From Xenorhabdus beddingii (GTDB lineage: Bacteria > Pseudomonadota > Gammaproteobacteria > Enterobacterales > Enterobacteriaceae), in contig NZ_MUBK01000002.1 of the NCBI RefSeq assembly GCF_002127545.1, positions 186,001-250,000 of the forward strand: 64,000 nt of DNA, written 5' to 3'. This document shows, piece after piece, positions 31,979 to 42,467 of the stretch. The notes below the pieces were generated by a model that did not search any database, was not told the DNA's origin, and was given only the letters and a program-made list of their open reading frames with translations. How positions within the stretch are numbered: the stretch's first letter is position 1; each line of letters starts with the position of its first letter. Made by a program: the position numbers and the translations under genes.

Positions 31979-34593
31979 CACAACAGCGACTCGTAAAACA
32001 CCGTCTGGATTATAAAGCACCAGATTACACAATGACCGACATTGATCTCGATTTTGAGTTGGATGCAGATAAAACGACGGTGACGGCAATCAGTCAGGTA
32101 AAGCGTCAGGCTAATGACATAACCCCACTGGTGCTGGATGGAGAAAACCTCACGTTAAAAGGCATCTATATAGATGATAAAGCGTGGGCGCATTATCATG
32201 AACAGGAGGGTAAGTTACTGATTGAACAGTTACCCGCCCAGTTTACTTTGAAGATTGTGAATGAAATCAGCCCGTCAGCCAATACAGCACTTGAAGGGCT
32301 GTATGTGTCTGGAGATGCCTTGTGTACCCAATGTGAGGCTGAGGGGTTCCGTCATATCACTTATTATTTGGATCGCCCGGATGTTCTGGCTTGTTTTACC
32401 ACTCGCATTACGGCGGATAAATCCAAATACCCATTCTTGCTCTCCAATGGTAACCGCATTGATCAGGGAGAGCTGAAAGATGGACGGCATTGGGTGAAAT
32501 GGCAGGACCCATTCCCAAAACCGGCTTACCTGTTCGCATTGGTTGCGGGGGATTTTGATCTCCTGCGTGACACCTTTGTGACCCGCAGTGGCCGTGAAGT
32601 TGCTCTGGAACTGTTTGTTGACCGGGGCAATTTGGATCGTGCTGACTGGGCCATGACTTCGTTGAAAAATTCGATGAAATGGGATGAAACCCGCTTTGGC
32701 CTGGAATATGACCTTGACATCTATATGATCGTCGCCGTTGATTTCTTCAATATGGGGGCGATGGAAAACAAAGGGCTGAACATCTTCAACTCCAAATATG
32801 TGCTGGCAAAAACGGAAACCGCAACGGACACAGACTATCTTGACATTGAAGCGGTGATTGGGCATGAATATTTCCACAACTGGACAGGAAACCGCATTAC
32901 CTGCCGTGACTGGTTCCAGTTAAGCCTGAAAGAAGGATTGACCGTATTCCGTGATCAGGAATTCAGCTCTGACTTAGGTTCACGTCCGGTTAACCGCATC
33001 AATAATGTGCGTGGCATGCGTGCTGCACAGTTTGCTGAAGATGCCAGCCCGATGGCGCATCCTATCCGTCCCGATCAGGTGATGGAGATGAATAACTTCT
33101 ATACGATGACGGTCTATCAAAAAGGCTCGGAAGTGATCCGGATGATCCATACTTTATTGGGCGAAGAACAATTTCAGGCAGGGATGCAGCTTTATATCCA
33201 CCGTCACGATGGCAGTGCGGCAACCTGTGATGATTTTGTCCAGGCGATGGAAGATGCGTCAAATGTGGATTTGACGCTATTCCGCCGCTGGTATAGCCAA
33301 TCAGGGACACCGGTACTGACTGTCCGTGACGAATATGATGCAGAGAAACAGCAATATATTCTGCACGTCAGCCAAATGACGCCTCCAACAGCAGATCAGA
33401 AAGAAAAACAACCCCTGCACATTCCTCTGGACATTGAGCTTTATGATGAGCATGGGCGAGTGATCCCGCTGCGTCGTGATGGCCAGCCAGTGCATCATGT
33501 CTTGAATGTCATCAATGCAGAGCAGGCATTTGTCTTTGATGATGTGCCTTCTGTGCCTGTTCCTTCTTTACTGCGTGAGTTTTCTGCACCAGTGAAATTG
33601 GATTATCCATACCGTGACGAGCAGCTTTCATTCCTGATGAAACATGCACGCAATGAGTTCTCTCGTTGGGATGCAGCGCAGGCACTGCTCACCAATTATG
33701 TGAAGCTGAATGTTGCCCGCAACCAAAAATCCCAGCCACTGGAATTGCCAATGCATGTCATTGATGCTTTCCGGGCTGTATTGCTGGATAAAGAGATCGA
33801 TCCGGCCTTGGCTGCCTTGATCCTGACCCTGCCATCTGAAAATGAAATGGCAGAGCTGTTTACTCTCGTCGATCCAAAAGCTATCCATGATGTTCTTGAT
33901 GCCATGAAGCGGACGCTGGCTAATGAGATGGCGGATGAGTTTACTGCGGTTTATCACAGCCTTCATACCGGTGCATACCGTGTGGATCATCAGGATATTG
34001 CGAAACGCGACCTGCGCAATACCTGCCTCTACTATTTAGCCTTTATTAATGACAAAGAGTTGGCCGATAAAGTAGTGGCGGCACAATATTATCAGGCTGA
34101 TAACATGACGGATAGCATCGCTGCCTTGTCTGCGTCGGTGTCTGCTGAATTGCCTTGCAGCTATCAATTAATGGATGAATTTGATCAACGCTGGCATCAG
34201 AATGGTTTGGTCATGGATAAATGGTTCAGGTTGCAGGCCATCAATCCCGCCTTTGATGCGCTTGATAAAGTACGTGACCTGATGAAGCATCGCTCTTTCA
34301 GCCTGAGTAATCCAAACCGGGTTTATTCGCTATTGAGAACATTCTTCACCAGTAATCCGGTGGCGTTTCATGCCGAAAATGGCAGTGGTTATCAATTCTT
34401 GGTGGAAGTGCTGACGGATCTGAACAGCCGAAATCCTCAAGTGGCTTCCAGTTTGATTAATCCATTGATTCGTCTGAAACGTTATGATGAGAAACGCCAA
34501 GCCTTGATGCGTGCGGCACTGGAACAGTTGAAAGGGTTGGAAAACTTATCTGGTGACCTATTCGAGAAAATTACCAAGGCACTCGAAAGCTGA
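31975..34593 (+). CDS. pepN: Aminopeptidase N (alanyl aminopeptidase)
   Basis: PepN is the major cytoplasmic M1 zinc aminopeptidase that degrades peptides from their N terminus. The 872-residue protein (E. coli 870) starts MTQQRLVKHRLDYKAPDYTM. The exopeptidase motif GAMENKGLN and the zinc motif HEYFHNW followed by the downstream Glu in LKEGLTVFRDQEF are present near residues 260-325, and the helical C-terminal domain is complete. The start overlaps a small upstream ORF by ATGA. pyrD follows, as in E. coli. Confidence 0.98.
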   Translation: MTQQRLVKHRLDYKAPDYTMTDIDLDFELDADKTTVTAISQVKRQANDITPLVLDGENLTLKGIYIDDKAWAHYHEQEGKLLIEQLPAQFTLKIVNEISPSANTALEGLYVSGDALCTQCEAEGFRHITYYLDRPDVLACFTTRITADKSKYPFLLSNGNRIDQGELKDGRHWVKWQDPFPKPAYLFALVAGDFDLLRDTFVTRSGREVALELFVDRGNLDRADWAMTSLKNSMKWDETRFGLEYDLDIYMIVAVDFFNMGAMENKGLNIFNSKYVLAKTETATDTDYLDIEAVIGHEYFHNWTGNRITCRDWFQLSLKEGLTVFRDQEFSSDLGSRPVNRINNVRGMRAAQFAEDASPMAHPIRPDQVMEMNNFYTMTVYQKGSEVIRMIHTLLGEEQFQAGMQLYIHRHDGSAATCDDFVQAMEDASNVDLTLFRRWYSQSGTPVLTVRDEYDAEKQQYILHVSQMTPPTADQKEKQPLHIPLDIELYDEHGRVIPLRRDGQPVHHVLNVINAEQAFVFDDVPSVPVPSLLREFSAPVKLDYPYRDEQLSFLMKHARNEFSRWDAAQALLTNYVKLNVARNQKSQPLELPMHVIDAFRAVLLDKEIDPALAALILTLPSENEMAELFTLVDPKAIHDVLDAMKRTLANEMADEFTAVYHSLHTGAYRVDHQDIAKRDLRNTCLYYLAFINDKELADKVVAAQYYQADNMTDSIAALSASVSAELPCSYQLMDEFDQRWHQNGLVMDKWFRLQAINPAFDALDKVRDLMKHRSFSLSNPNRVYSLLRTFFTSNPVAFHAENGSGYQFLVEVLTDLNSRNPQVASSLINPLIRLKRYDEKRQALMRAALEQLKGLENLSGDLFEKITKALES

Positions 34594-34624
34594 TATTAAA
34601 GAAAGCCGATATAAATAGGTCGCA

Positions 34625-34660
34625 TCTCCTCCGGGATTCGCCGGAGGAGATCTCTTCTTT
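34625..34660 (+). terminator. terminator of pepN
   Basis: Arms TCTCCTCCGG and CCGGAGGAGA with a 6-base loop are followed by TCTCTTCTTT. The U-tract is imperfect. The rest of the gap to pyrD (up to 34886) shows no gene and presumably holds the pyrD promoter. Confidence 0.75.
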
Positions 34661-34886
34661 AAGATTTTCTCTCCATATCAATATCCAGATAAACGAAGTC
34701 AGAAGGTAAAGGGGGTGTATTTCGCCCATAGCGGGGCTTTTTTGTTTATTCATATAATGGTAAATTAGCGCGCTCTTCCCGTTACAACAACGCAGCAATG
34801 ATATAGGTATGGGATTGTGCATGACTCAAAATGTACAACTGACAATTCTCTCGTGAAAAAATCATAAAAACAGTAGGTTAATTTAA

Positions 34887-35897
34887 ATGTTTTATTCTCT
34901 AGTACGGAAGGCATTGTTCCAGTTTGATCCTGAACAGGCACATGAACTGACTTTCCGCCAGCTCAAACGTATCTCTGGCACGCCTTTCGAATTTCTCATC
35001 CGCCAGTCAGTTGCCACTAAACCCGTTACCTGCATGGGGTTGTCCTTCAAAAATCCACTTGGTTTAGCCGCTGGCCTTGATAAAAACGGCGATTGCATTG
35101 ATGCGTTTGGTGCGATGGGATTTGGTTCGGTTGAAATTGGTACCGTGACCCCACGCCCACAAGCAGGAAATGATAAACCAAGGTTATTTCGTGTGGTTGA
35201 AGCGGAAGGGATTATCAACCGGATGGGATTTAATAACCTTGGTGTAGATAATCTGGTTGAAAATGTTAAACGGGCAAAATACGACGGAATTATCGGGATC
35301 AATATTGGTAAAAATAAAGATACCCCGGTAGAGAATGGAAAAGACGATTATTTAATTTGCATGGATAAAGTTTATCCTTATGCGGGTTATATCACGATTA
35401 ATATTTCTTCCCCTAATACGCCGGGCCTGAGAACTTTACAGTATGGTGACGCGCTGGATGATCTCTTATCTGCGATAAAAAATAAACAAAGTGAACTGCA
35501 ACAGAAGTTCCAAAAATATGTTCCGGTTGCTGTAAAAATTTCGCCTGATCTTTCAGAAGAAGAATTAATAAAAATTGCTGATAGTTTAATGCGCCATCAT
35601 ATTGATGGTGTTATCGCAACAAATACCACGCTGGATAGAAAAATTATCACAGGGTTGAATCACTGTCAGCAAGCAGGGGGGCTAAGCGGTCGCCCGGTTC
35701 AATTACCCAGTACAGAAATTATTCGACGCCTTTCTCAAGAATTAAAAGGTGAAATACCGATTATCGGAGTGGGTGGAATTGATTCACTGGTTGCTGCCAG
35801 AGAAAAAATGGAAGCGGGTGCTTCATTGATTCAAATATATTCTGGTTTTATCTATAAAGGGCCAAAACTAATCAAAGATATCGTTAATCATATCTGA
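34887..35897 (+). CDS. pyrD: Dihydroorotate dehydrogenase (quinone), class 2
   Basis: This FMN enzyme of pyrimidine synthesis is bound peripherally to the inner membrane and passes electrons to quinone. The 336-residue protein (E. coli 336) has the class 2 N-terminal amphipathic helices ([23 protein letters not shown]), [20 protein letters not shown], the catalytic-serine region [13 protein letters not shown], and the FMN-binding GVGGIDS. The gap to zapC is filled by an ERIC repeat pair. Confidence 0.98.
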   Translation: MFYSLVRKALFQFDPEQAHELTFRQLKRISGTPFEFLIRQSVATKPVTCMGLSFKNPLGLAAGLDKNGDCIDAFGAMGFGSVEIGTVTPRPQAGNDKPRLFRVVEAEGIINRMGFNNLGVDNLVENVKRAKYDGIIGINIGKNKDTPVENGKDDYLICMDKVYPYAGYITINISSPNTPGLRTLQYGDALDDLLSAIKNKQSELQQKFQKYVPVAVKISPDLSEEELIKIADSLMRHHIDGVIATNTTLDRKIITGLNHCQQAGGLSGRPVQLPSTEIIRRLSQELKGEIPIIGVGGIDSLVAAREKMEAGASLIQIYSGFIYKGPKLIKDIVNHI

Positions 35898-36041
35898 ATA
35901 TTTGCCGCAATTTGGGGTTGGGGGTTTATTTCTGACCCCAACTCGTCTATATTTTGTCTGACAGATTAAATTTTTATCATTTCTATCGATTTTTCATTTC
36001 GATAATGGTGTTTGTTTTAACTAAAAAAGCTATTTTGAGCA

Positions 36042-36252
36042 TATACACAATGGATTTCAAGATGCAGTGCGACGGCAAGGGAGCGACAAATTCGTCGGGA
36101 ACGAATTTGCCCAGCCAAAGGCTGGCCTCCGGTGAGAGGCAGGAGCCTCTCAGTCATCCCCGGGAGCATAGATAACTCTATGTTTATAAGAACGGTGACT
36201 GGGGTGAGTGAACGCCGCCAACAAAGCTGCAACTTGAAAGACGAAGGGTATA
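36042..36252 (+). repeat. ERIC element, long variant with internal insertion
   Basis: This is an imperfect palindromic repeat of the ERIC/IRU family, about 211 bases, with a degenerate left terminus TATACAC and right terminus GGGTATA. Compared with the adjacent 127-bp copy it carries about 80 extra bases in the middle, themselves made of short hairpins (for example GAGAGGCAGGAGCCTCTC). Its right end overlaps the left end of the next copy (GGGTATATACCC). Confidence 0.85.
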
Positions 36253-36377
36253 TACCCAAAATAATTCGAGTTGCATCGCGGCGGCAAGGGAGCGAATCCC
36301 CGGGAGCATAGCTAACTATGTGACCGGGGTGAGTGAGTGCAGCCAACAAAGAGGCAACTTGAAGTATGACGGGTATA
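36251..36377 (+). repeat. ERIC element, 127 bp
   Basis: Exactly 127 bases from TATACCC to GGGTATA, the usual ERIC length. The centre reads AATCCCCGGGAGCATAG and TGTGACCGGGGTGAG, close to the ERIC consensus. It ends 12 bases before the zapC start and may be transcribed with zapC, forming a long hairpin. Confidence 0.93.
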
Positions 36378-36389
36378 AAAGGGTAATCA

Positions 36390-36941
36390 ATGAAAATTAG
36401 ACCAGATGATCAGTGGCGCTGGTATTTCGACTCTGAGCATAGTCGCGTTATGCTCGATCTCGCTAATGGCATGGTTTTTCGTTCCCGTTTCCCTGCCAAA
36501 ATGTTGACCGATTATGCAATGACACTGGAAGATATATCTTTTTCTGTCGATGATGCCGCACTTTATTATGCTTTCGAAGAACATTCCCGCCACATTAATA
36601 TTGCACCCGCACTCAGAGCAGAGTTAGCCCTGAATGGTGTGGTCGCGTTCCGCTTTATGAAACCACAAATGCCTAAAAGCTGGTATTTTTCCCATTTTTC
36701 TGTAGTAGAAAAACCAGAACAGGGTGAAATTGTTCAGCTTCGTTTACAGGATGGCGGGGCCGATGCCCTATTTATGGTGGCAGAAGTGGGTGACAACGCC
36801 AGCCTATGCTTATTGGCGCAACAAAAATTAGAATTGGGTGATCGTGTGATGAGTTTCTGTGACTCCATTAAGGTCATGAATGATCGCTTATTGCCTTATA
36901 TTAAATCAACCCCGATGTCGGAATATGACAGGGCGATTTAA
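36390..36941 (+). CDS. zapC: Cell division protein ZapC
   Basis: ZapC is a cytoplasmic protein that promotes lateral association of FtsZ filaments. The 183-residue protein (E. coli 180) begins MKIRPDDQWRWYFDSEHSR and contains MVFRSRFPAKMLT, FSVDDAALYYAFEE, FMKPQMPKSWYF and the ending region GDRVMSFCDSIKVMNDRL, all matching the family. It lies downstream of pyrD as in E. coli. The nearby ERIC copy leaves only 12 bases before the start, so the ribosome binding site region (AAAAGGGTAATCA) is adjacent to the repeat. Confidence 0.94.
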   Translation: MKIRPDDQWRWYFDSEHSRVMLDLANGMVFRSRFPAKMLTDYAMTLEDISFSVDDAALYYAFEEHSRHINIAPALRAELALNGVVAFRFMKPQMPKSWYFSHFSVVEKPEQGEIVQLRLQDGGADALFMVAEVGDNASLCLLAQQKLELGDRVMSFCDSIKVMNDRLLPYIKSTPMSEYDRAI

Positions 36942-37154
36942 TCACCTCACCAAGACGCGGCCCCCATAACTCAACTGATCATATCCTATCAGGGACATTG
37001 ATAACGTTATTTACCTGAATGCTTTTTCTGGCAGAAAATTATCTCTTCTGAAATTTTAAGATAAAATTAACAAGATAAAGATAGAAAATCAGACAGATGA
37101 TTTGAACCATACTGCCTGATTTAAGGACAAATATAATTTCTATATTATTAATGA
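36942..37154. other. intergenic region between zapC and ycbX
   Basis: About 210 AT-rich bases between convergent genes. I see no gene. A loosely inverted AT-rich stretch near 37040-37100 may help termination, but no clean terminator is visible. Confidence 0.35.
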
Positions 37155-38267
37155 TTAATTTAATTCAATAACTAAATCACTTTTGGGGATACAGCTACAT
37201 GCCAGAATTTTTCCGTCGCTTTTAATGGATGTCGATTTTAATGGTTGCACATCACCTTCAATCAGGGATAACTCGCAAGAACCACAAATTCCAGCACGGC
37301 ATGAATAAGGCACCCGAATACCTTGATTCTCTAGCTGCTCTAGAATTATTTGTTGATTATTTCCAATAAAACACTGCCCATTGAATTCAATAGAAATAGC
37401 GTGTTCAACCACTTTCTGTATATTTAAATCATTCGCTTGTTCACCGCTGCCATATTCACGCGGTGTTTTCTTTTCCAAAATGGTGACACGATCGCCAACA
37501 CGAATAATGCCACTATGCCGGGCAATGGCATTCTGTCCAAAATCAACATCATTCTTATCCTTAGCCGTTCTGAAAGATTGTAATGTTGCCAGTGGCTCGC
37601 CTTGCGGATTTTTACGACCTTTTTCCGGGCTGACGGTTGTCAGAATACACCGGCTGCAGGGTTTGGGAAGATCGAAAATAACCTCGCCGATTTGGATGAT
37701 TTTCCAACGGTCTTCTTCAAAGGGCGCGGCACCTGTCACAATGATATTGGCACGAAACTGCTCTATTTTAATACTGGCAGGACAGCGTTGTTGCAAAGCA
37801 TGAAAAGAGGCTTCATTGATAATTAAATAGGGATAGCCATCCGCGAATGATAAAGAAACATCGGGGAATTTTTTCACGCGTCGGGTTAATTCTTCACTGA
37901 GCCAACGAAGTTGTACGGGGGTCTCAAAAAAACCACTCAACCAAACGTTTATCGGTTCAGGGGCAACCAAGGCAGTAAAATGATTGCCCCAGACTTCGGT
38001 GGGTAAACGTGCTTCTTTAAAATCAGCATAAAGCACGGTTGCACTGTCTCCATTGGGTGCCCGTAGATATAGGCCGTTGTGGAGCATCGTTGGTGTAAAT
38101 AGCAACATTTGTGGATATTGGCGGCCGGTGATAAACGTGCCGTCCGGCGTGGTGATCATGAAATTGCGATCAAATGTCAGGCCACTTTCATTGACAAGGG
38201 CATGTGAAAGTTGCAATCCACGCATAGACTTGACGGGATGGGTATAGAGTCGCGACAGGGTTATCAC
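37155..38267 (-). CDS. ycbX: MOSC and ferredoxin domain protein YcbX
   Basis: YcbX is a two-domain molybdoenzyme-type protein that in E. coli helps detoxify N-hydroxylated base analogues. The 370-residue protein (E. coli 369) starts [21 protein letters not shown], has the MOSC N-terminal barrel and the MOSC core with the conserved cysteine in [16 protein letters not shown], and ends in a plant-type [2Fe-2S] ferredoxin domain ([21 protein letters not shown] plus the final CSC). It is divergent from rlmKL. Confidence 0.96.
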   Translation of the reverse strand: MITLSRLYTHPVKSMRGLQLSHALVNESGLTFDRNFMITTPDGTFITGRQYPQMLLFTPTMLHNGLYLRAPNGDSATVLYADFKEARLPTEVWGNHFTALVAPEPINVWLSGFFETPVQLRWLSEELTRRVKKFPDVSLSFADGYPYLIINEASFHALQQRCPASIKIEQFRANIIVTGAAPFEEDRWKIIQIGEVIFDLPKPCSRCILTTVSPEKGRKNPQGEPLATLQSFRTAKDKNDVDFGQNAIARHSGIIRVGDRVTILEKKTPREYGSGEQANDLNIQKVVEHAISIEFNGQCFIGNNQQIILEQLENQGIRVPYSCRAGICGSCELSLIEGDVQPLKSTSIKSDGKILACSCIPKSDLVIELN

Positions 38268-38385
38268 CGATTATCTCCAGAATATCTTTATTTTTAATTG
38301 TGTAAGCAACTTTATGACATGTCGTCGGTATTGGCTATAATGTGCCACAATTTTTTTGTAGTGAACTTATGTGGTGATTAATAAA

Positions 38386-40503
38386 ATGAACTCTCTCTTT
38401 GCCAGCACGGCACGTGGACTGGAAGAACTGTTAAAGAACGAACTGGAAATGCTGGGAGCGCACTCCTGTAAGATTGCCCAGGGTGGGGTTCATTTTCAGG
38501 GCGATGATCGGGTGATGTATAAAAGTCTGCTGTGGAGCAGATTGGCATCCCGCATCATGAAGCCACTTAATGAGTTCAAAGTTTATAGCGATTTAGACCT
38601 GTATCTTGGTGTCCAGGCCATTGATTGGAGTGAAGTGTTTTCGGTCAATAGCACGTTTGCTGTGCATTTCAGCGGCACCAATGAAGAGATCAGAAATACA
38701 CAATATGGCGCACTGAAAGTTAAAGATGCCATTGTTGACAGTTTTGTCCGTAAAATAAATCAACGCCCTGATGTGGCGAAACAACAACCCGATATCCGTG
38801 TTAATGTCTTCTTAAATAAAGAAAAAGCCACGGTTTCACTCGACTTGAGTGGCGATAGTCTGCACATCCGTGGCTACCGTGACCTGGCTGGGCAAGCCCC
38901 ACTGAAAGAGAGCCTGGCGGCCGCGATTATTTTGCGTTCTGGCTGGAATGCGGGAACGCCAATGGTTGATCCCATGTGCGGTTCAGGCACATTGTTAATT
39001 GAAGCCGCTATGATGGCGACCGATTGTGCACCGGGTTTACACCGTAAATATTGGGGATTCACATCATGGTTGAAATTCGATGAAACCCTCTGGCGTGAAA
39101 TGACCACTGAAGCACAGGTGCGTTTCCGTAAGGGGTTACAGGAAACCACGTCCCGTTTCTTTGGAACGGATATTGATCGTCGGGTCATGGATATGGCGCG
39201 TTCAAATGCGCGCAGGGCGGGAGTCGCCCAACTGATTCAGTTCCAGCAGGGCGATGCCAGCAAACTGGAAAACCCATTGCCAGAAGGGGTGACGGGAACG
39301 ATACTCAGCAACCCGCCTTATGGCGAACGCCTTGAAAGTGAACCGGCTTTGATTGCATTGCATAGTGTCTTTGGCCGCGTGATGAAAAGCCGCTTCCCCG
39401 GCTGGCGCTTATCACTGTTCAGTGCTTCGCCAGAACTGTTGAGTTGCCTGCAATTGCGGGCAGAACGTGAGTTCAAGGCGAAAAATGGCCCGCTGGATTG
39501 TGTCCAGAAAAACTATCAGTTATCAGATAAACCTCAGTCTTTGGATCTGGGTATCGCTGAGGATTACGCAAACCGGTTACGTAAAAATGAGAAAAAGCTC
39601 AGTAAATGGGCCAAACAGCAGGGTATTGATTGCTATCGGTTATATGATGCGGATTTACCGGAATACAATGTTGCTGTTGATCGCTATGCGGATAAAGTCA
39701 TTGTTCAAGAATACGCGCCACCTAAAACTGTCGATGCCAATAAAGCACGCCAACGTTTATTTGATGTCATCAGCGCAACAATGAATGTACTTGGCCTGTC
39801 CTCCAGCCAGTTGATCCTGAAAACCCGCCAACGTCAGAAAGGCAATAGCCAATATGAAAAAATGGCTGAAAAGAAAGAGTTCTTTTTGGTTAATGAATAT
39901 GGGGCGAAATTTTGGGTTAACTTGACCGATTATCTGGATACGGGATTATTTCTTGATCACCGTATTGCCCGCCGGAAATTGGGTGAAATGAGCCAAGGCA
40001 AGGATTTTCTCAATTTGTTTGCCTATACCGGTTCAGCGACAGTGCATGCAGGGTTGGGCGGAGCACGTTCGACAACCACGGTAGACATGTCCCGCACTTA
40101 CCTTGAATGGGCAGAAAAAAATTTACAGGCAAACGGCTTAACCGGACGTCAGCATCGTCTCATTCAGGCGGATTGTTTGGGATGGTTGGCTCAATCCCGT
40201 GAACAATTTGATGTGATCTTTATTGATCCCCCAACATTTTCCAATTCCAAACGAATGGAAGACTCTTTTGATGTTCAGCGCGACCACATTGAATTAATGA
40301 AGCAATTAAAACATCTGTTGCGTCGGGGTGGGACGTTGATGTTTTCCAATAATAAACGGGGTTTCAAAATGGATCTTGCCGAATTGGAGAAATTAGGCTT
40401 GGTTGCAGAAGAAATAACAGAAAAAACGTTATCTCAGGATTTTGCCCGTAACCGCCAGATTCATAATTGCTGGTTGCTACATCACGTTGGCGAGGAAAAA
40501 TAA
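38386..40503 (+). CDS. rlmL: 23S rRNA (guanine-N2/N7) methyltransferase RlmKL
   Basis: This bifunctional enzyme makes m2G2445 (RlmL part) and m7G2069 (RlmK part) in 23S rRNA. From the ATG at 38386 it has 705 residues (E. coli 702) and starts [27 protein letters not shown] domain is followed by the first SAM methyltransferase domain ([29 protein letters not shown]) and the second ([34 protein letters not shown]). An upstream GTG/ATG at 38371 is less likely. uup follows after 4 bases, so the two are co-transcribed. Confidence 0.98.
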   Translation: MNSLFASTARGLEELLKNELEMLGAHSCKIAQGGVHFQGDDRVMYKSLLWSRLASRIMKPLNEFKVYSDLDLYLGVQAIDWSEVFSVNSTFAVHFSGTNEEIRNTQYGALKVKDAIVDSFVRKINQRPDVAKQQPDIRVNVFLNKEKATVSLDLSGDSLHIRGYRDLAGQAPLKESLAAAIILRSGWNAGTPMVDPMCGSGTLLIEAAMMATDCAPGLHRKYWGFTSWLKFDETLWREMTTEAQVRFRKGLQETTSRFFGTDIDRRVMDMARSNARRAGVAQLIQFQQGDASKLENPLPEGVTGTILSNPPYGERLESEPALIALHSVFGRVMKSRFPGWRLSLFSASPELLSCLQLRAEREFKAKNGPLDCVQKNYQLSDKPQSLDLGIAEDYANRLRKNEKKLSKWAKQQGIDCYRLYDADLPEYNVAVDRYADKVIVQEYAPPKTVDANKARQRLFDVISATMNVLGLSSSQLILKTRQRQKGNSQYEKMAEKKEFFLVNEYGAKFWVNLTDYLDTGLFLDHRIARRKLGEMSQGKDFLNLFAYTGSATVHAGLGGARSTTTVDMSRTYLEWAEKNLQANGLTGRQHRLIQADCLGWLAQSREQFDVIFIDPPTFSNSKRMEDSFDVQRDHIELMKQLKHLLRRGGTLMFSNNKRGFKMDLAELEKLGLVAEEITEKTLSQDFARNRQIHNCWLLHHVGEEK

Positions 40504-40507
40504 TATT

Positions 40508-42418
40508 ATGTCATTGATTAGCTTATCCGGTGCCTGGTTATCTTTCAGTGATGCACCGTTGTTGGATTATGCTGAACTGCATATAGAAGAAAACGAAAGA
40601 GTTTGCCTGGTCGGGCGCAATGGTGCGGGAAAATCAACGTTATTGCGCGTGCTGGCAAAAGAGCAACCCTTGGACGATGGTCAGGTCATTTATGAGCAGG
40701 ATCTGATTGTTGCGCGCTTACAGCAAGATCCTCCCCGTGACGTAGAAGGTACGGTCTTTGATTTTGTTGCCGAAGGGGTAAAAGAGCAGGCTGAATACAT
40801 TAAAGCGTTCCATCATGTTTCACATTTGGTGGAAACTGATCCCAGCGAAAAAAATCTCAACCATCTTGCAGAATTACAAGAAGTGTTGGATATCCAGGGC
40901 CTGTGGTCACTGGATAGCCGGATTAGTGATGTCTTGAAACAATTGTCCTTACCCGCAGAAGCAAAACTTTCTTCACTGTCCGGGGGCTGGTTGCGCAAGG
41001 CGGCTTTGGGTAGGGCACTGGTCTGTTCGCCAAGGGTGCTGTTTCTGGATGAACCGACTAACCACCTTGATATTGATACCATCGAGTGGTTGGAAAATTT
41101 CCTGAAAGATTTTAATGGGAGTCTGGTTTTTATTTCCCATGATCGGTCATTCATTCGCAATATGGCAACCCGCATCATCGATCTGGATCGTGGAAAACTG
41201 GCATCATGGCCGGGAAACTATGATAAGTATCTGGAAGGCAAAGAAGAAGCGTTGCGGGTTGAAGAGATGCAAAATGCCGAATTTGACAAAAAACTGGCGC
41301 AGGAAGAAGTGTGGATCCGTCAGGGCATTAAAGCACGACGCACCCGTAATGAAGGGCGGGTTAGGGCATTGAAAGCCCTGCGTACAGAGCGTTCTGAACG
41401 CCGCAATGTGATGGGCACGGCAAAAATGCAGGTCGAAGAAGCGACACGCTCCGGTAAGATCGTGTTTGAAATGGAAAATGTCAATTACCGGATTGGTGAT
41501 AAGACATTGGTCAAAAATTTCTCGGCTCAGGTTCAGCGTGGCGACAAAATTGCGTTGGTGGGGCCAAACGGTTGTGGCAAAACCACACTATTGAAGCTGA
41601 TGTTGGGAGATTTGTCGGCAGAAAGTGGGCGCATTCACTGCGGGACAAAACTTGAAGTTGCCTACTTTGATCAGCATCGTGTGGCATTGGATCCGGATCA
41701 AACGGTCATGGATAACCTTGCGGGTGGTAAACAGGAAGTGACGGTTAACGGACGCTCCCGCCATGTACTGGGTTATTTACAAGATTTTCTTTTTCATCCC
41801 AAACGGGCAATGACGCCTGTGCGAGCGCTTTCCGGTGGCGAACGCAACCGTCTGTTACTGGCACGCTTATTTCTGAAACCAAGCAACTTGCTGATTCTCG
41901 ATGAACCGACCAACGATCTTGATGTTGAAACATTGGAATTACTTGAAGAACTGGTTGATAGTTATACCGGAACCGTGATTTTGGTGAGCCATGATCGTCA
42001 ATTTGTTGATAACTCAGTCACCGAATGCTGGATTTTTGAAGGTAACGGTGAAATCAACAATTATGTCGGGGGTTATTACGATGCCCAGCAGCAACGATCA
42101 CAAACCGTTTCACTGCGTCAGGTCTCAGAGAAGAAAGCAAATACTGAAACTAAGGCCGTAAAACCGAAAGAGACGTCTAAAAAGGCGAATAATAAGATAA
42201 GTTACCATTTACTGCGTGAGTTAGAGCAACTACCCTCATTATTGGAAAAGTTAGAAGAAGAAATAGAGAAATTGCAATCTCAGGTCAGTGACCCTGAATT
42301 CTTCAACCAATCTCACGAAATTACACAAAACATTCTGATTGAACTGGCCAATAAAGAGCAAGAATTGGAAAAAACGTTCGATCGCTGGCAGGAATTAGAA
42401 ATGATGAAAAATGGATAA
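40508..42418 (+). CDS. uup: ABC-F family ATPase Uup
   Basis: Uup is a cytoplasmic, duplicated ABC ATPase of the ABC-F class, linked to ribosome function and to limiting tandem-repeat deletion. From the ATG at 40508 it has 636 residues (E. coli 635). Two ATPase modules carry Walker A (GRNGAGKST, GPNGCGKTT), signatures LSGGWLRK and LSGGERNR, and Walker B (LFLDEPTNHLD, LILDEPTNDLD), with a linker of about 80 residues and a C-terminal coiled coil. The pqi operon starts 49 bases downstream. Confidence 0.97.
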   Translation: MSLISLSGAWLSFSDAPLLDYAELHIEENERVCLVGRNGAGKSTLLRVLAKEQPLDDGQVIYEQDLIVARLQQDPPRDVEGTVFDFVAEGVKEQAEYIKAFHHVSHLVETDPSEKNLNHLAELQEVLDIQGLWSLDSRISDVLKQLSLPAEAKLSSLSGGWLRKAALGRALVCSPRVLFLDEPTNHLDIDTIEWLENFLKDFNGSLVFISHDRSFIRNMATRIIDLDRGKLASWPGNYDKYLEGKEEALRVEEMQNAEFDKKLAQEEVWIRQGIKARRTRNEGRVRALKALRTERSERRNVMGTAKMQVEEATRSGKIVFEMENVNYRIGDKTLVKNFSAQVQRGDKIALVGPNGCGKTTLLKLMLGDLSAESGRIHCGTKLEVAYFDQHRVALDPDQTVMDNLAGGKQEVTVNGRSRHVLGYLQDFLFHPKRAMTPVRALSGGERNRLLLARLFLKPSNLLILDEPTNDLDVETLELLEELVDSYTGTVILVSHDRQFVDNSVTECWIFEGNGEINNYVGGYYDAQQQRSQTVSLRQVSEKKANTETKAVKPKETSKKANNKISYHLLRELEQLPSLLEKLEEEIEKLQSQVSDPEFFNQSHEITQNILIELANKEQELEKTFDRWQELEMMKNG

Positions 42419-42467
42419 TGGCGGCTGCATAAAATAACCTTGTAGGCTTTGCTTAAGGAGAAAAACT

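Noticed and set aside
35917-35942. Possible terminator of pyrD (GTTGGGG...CCCCAAC)
   Set aside because: The stem is short (7 bp), the loop is 12 bases and no T-tract follows directly, so it is not listed as a feature.
36017-36349. Open frames of 70-120 codons inside the ERIC repeats here and at 52677-53036
   Set aside because: They are generated by the repeat sequence itself, recur at both loci and have no start signals.
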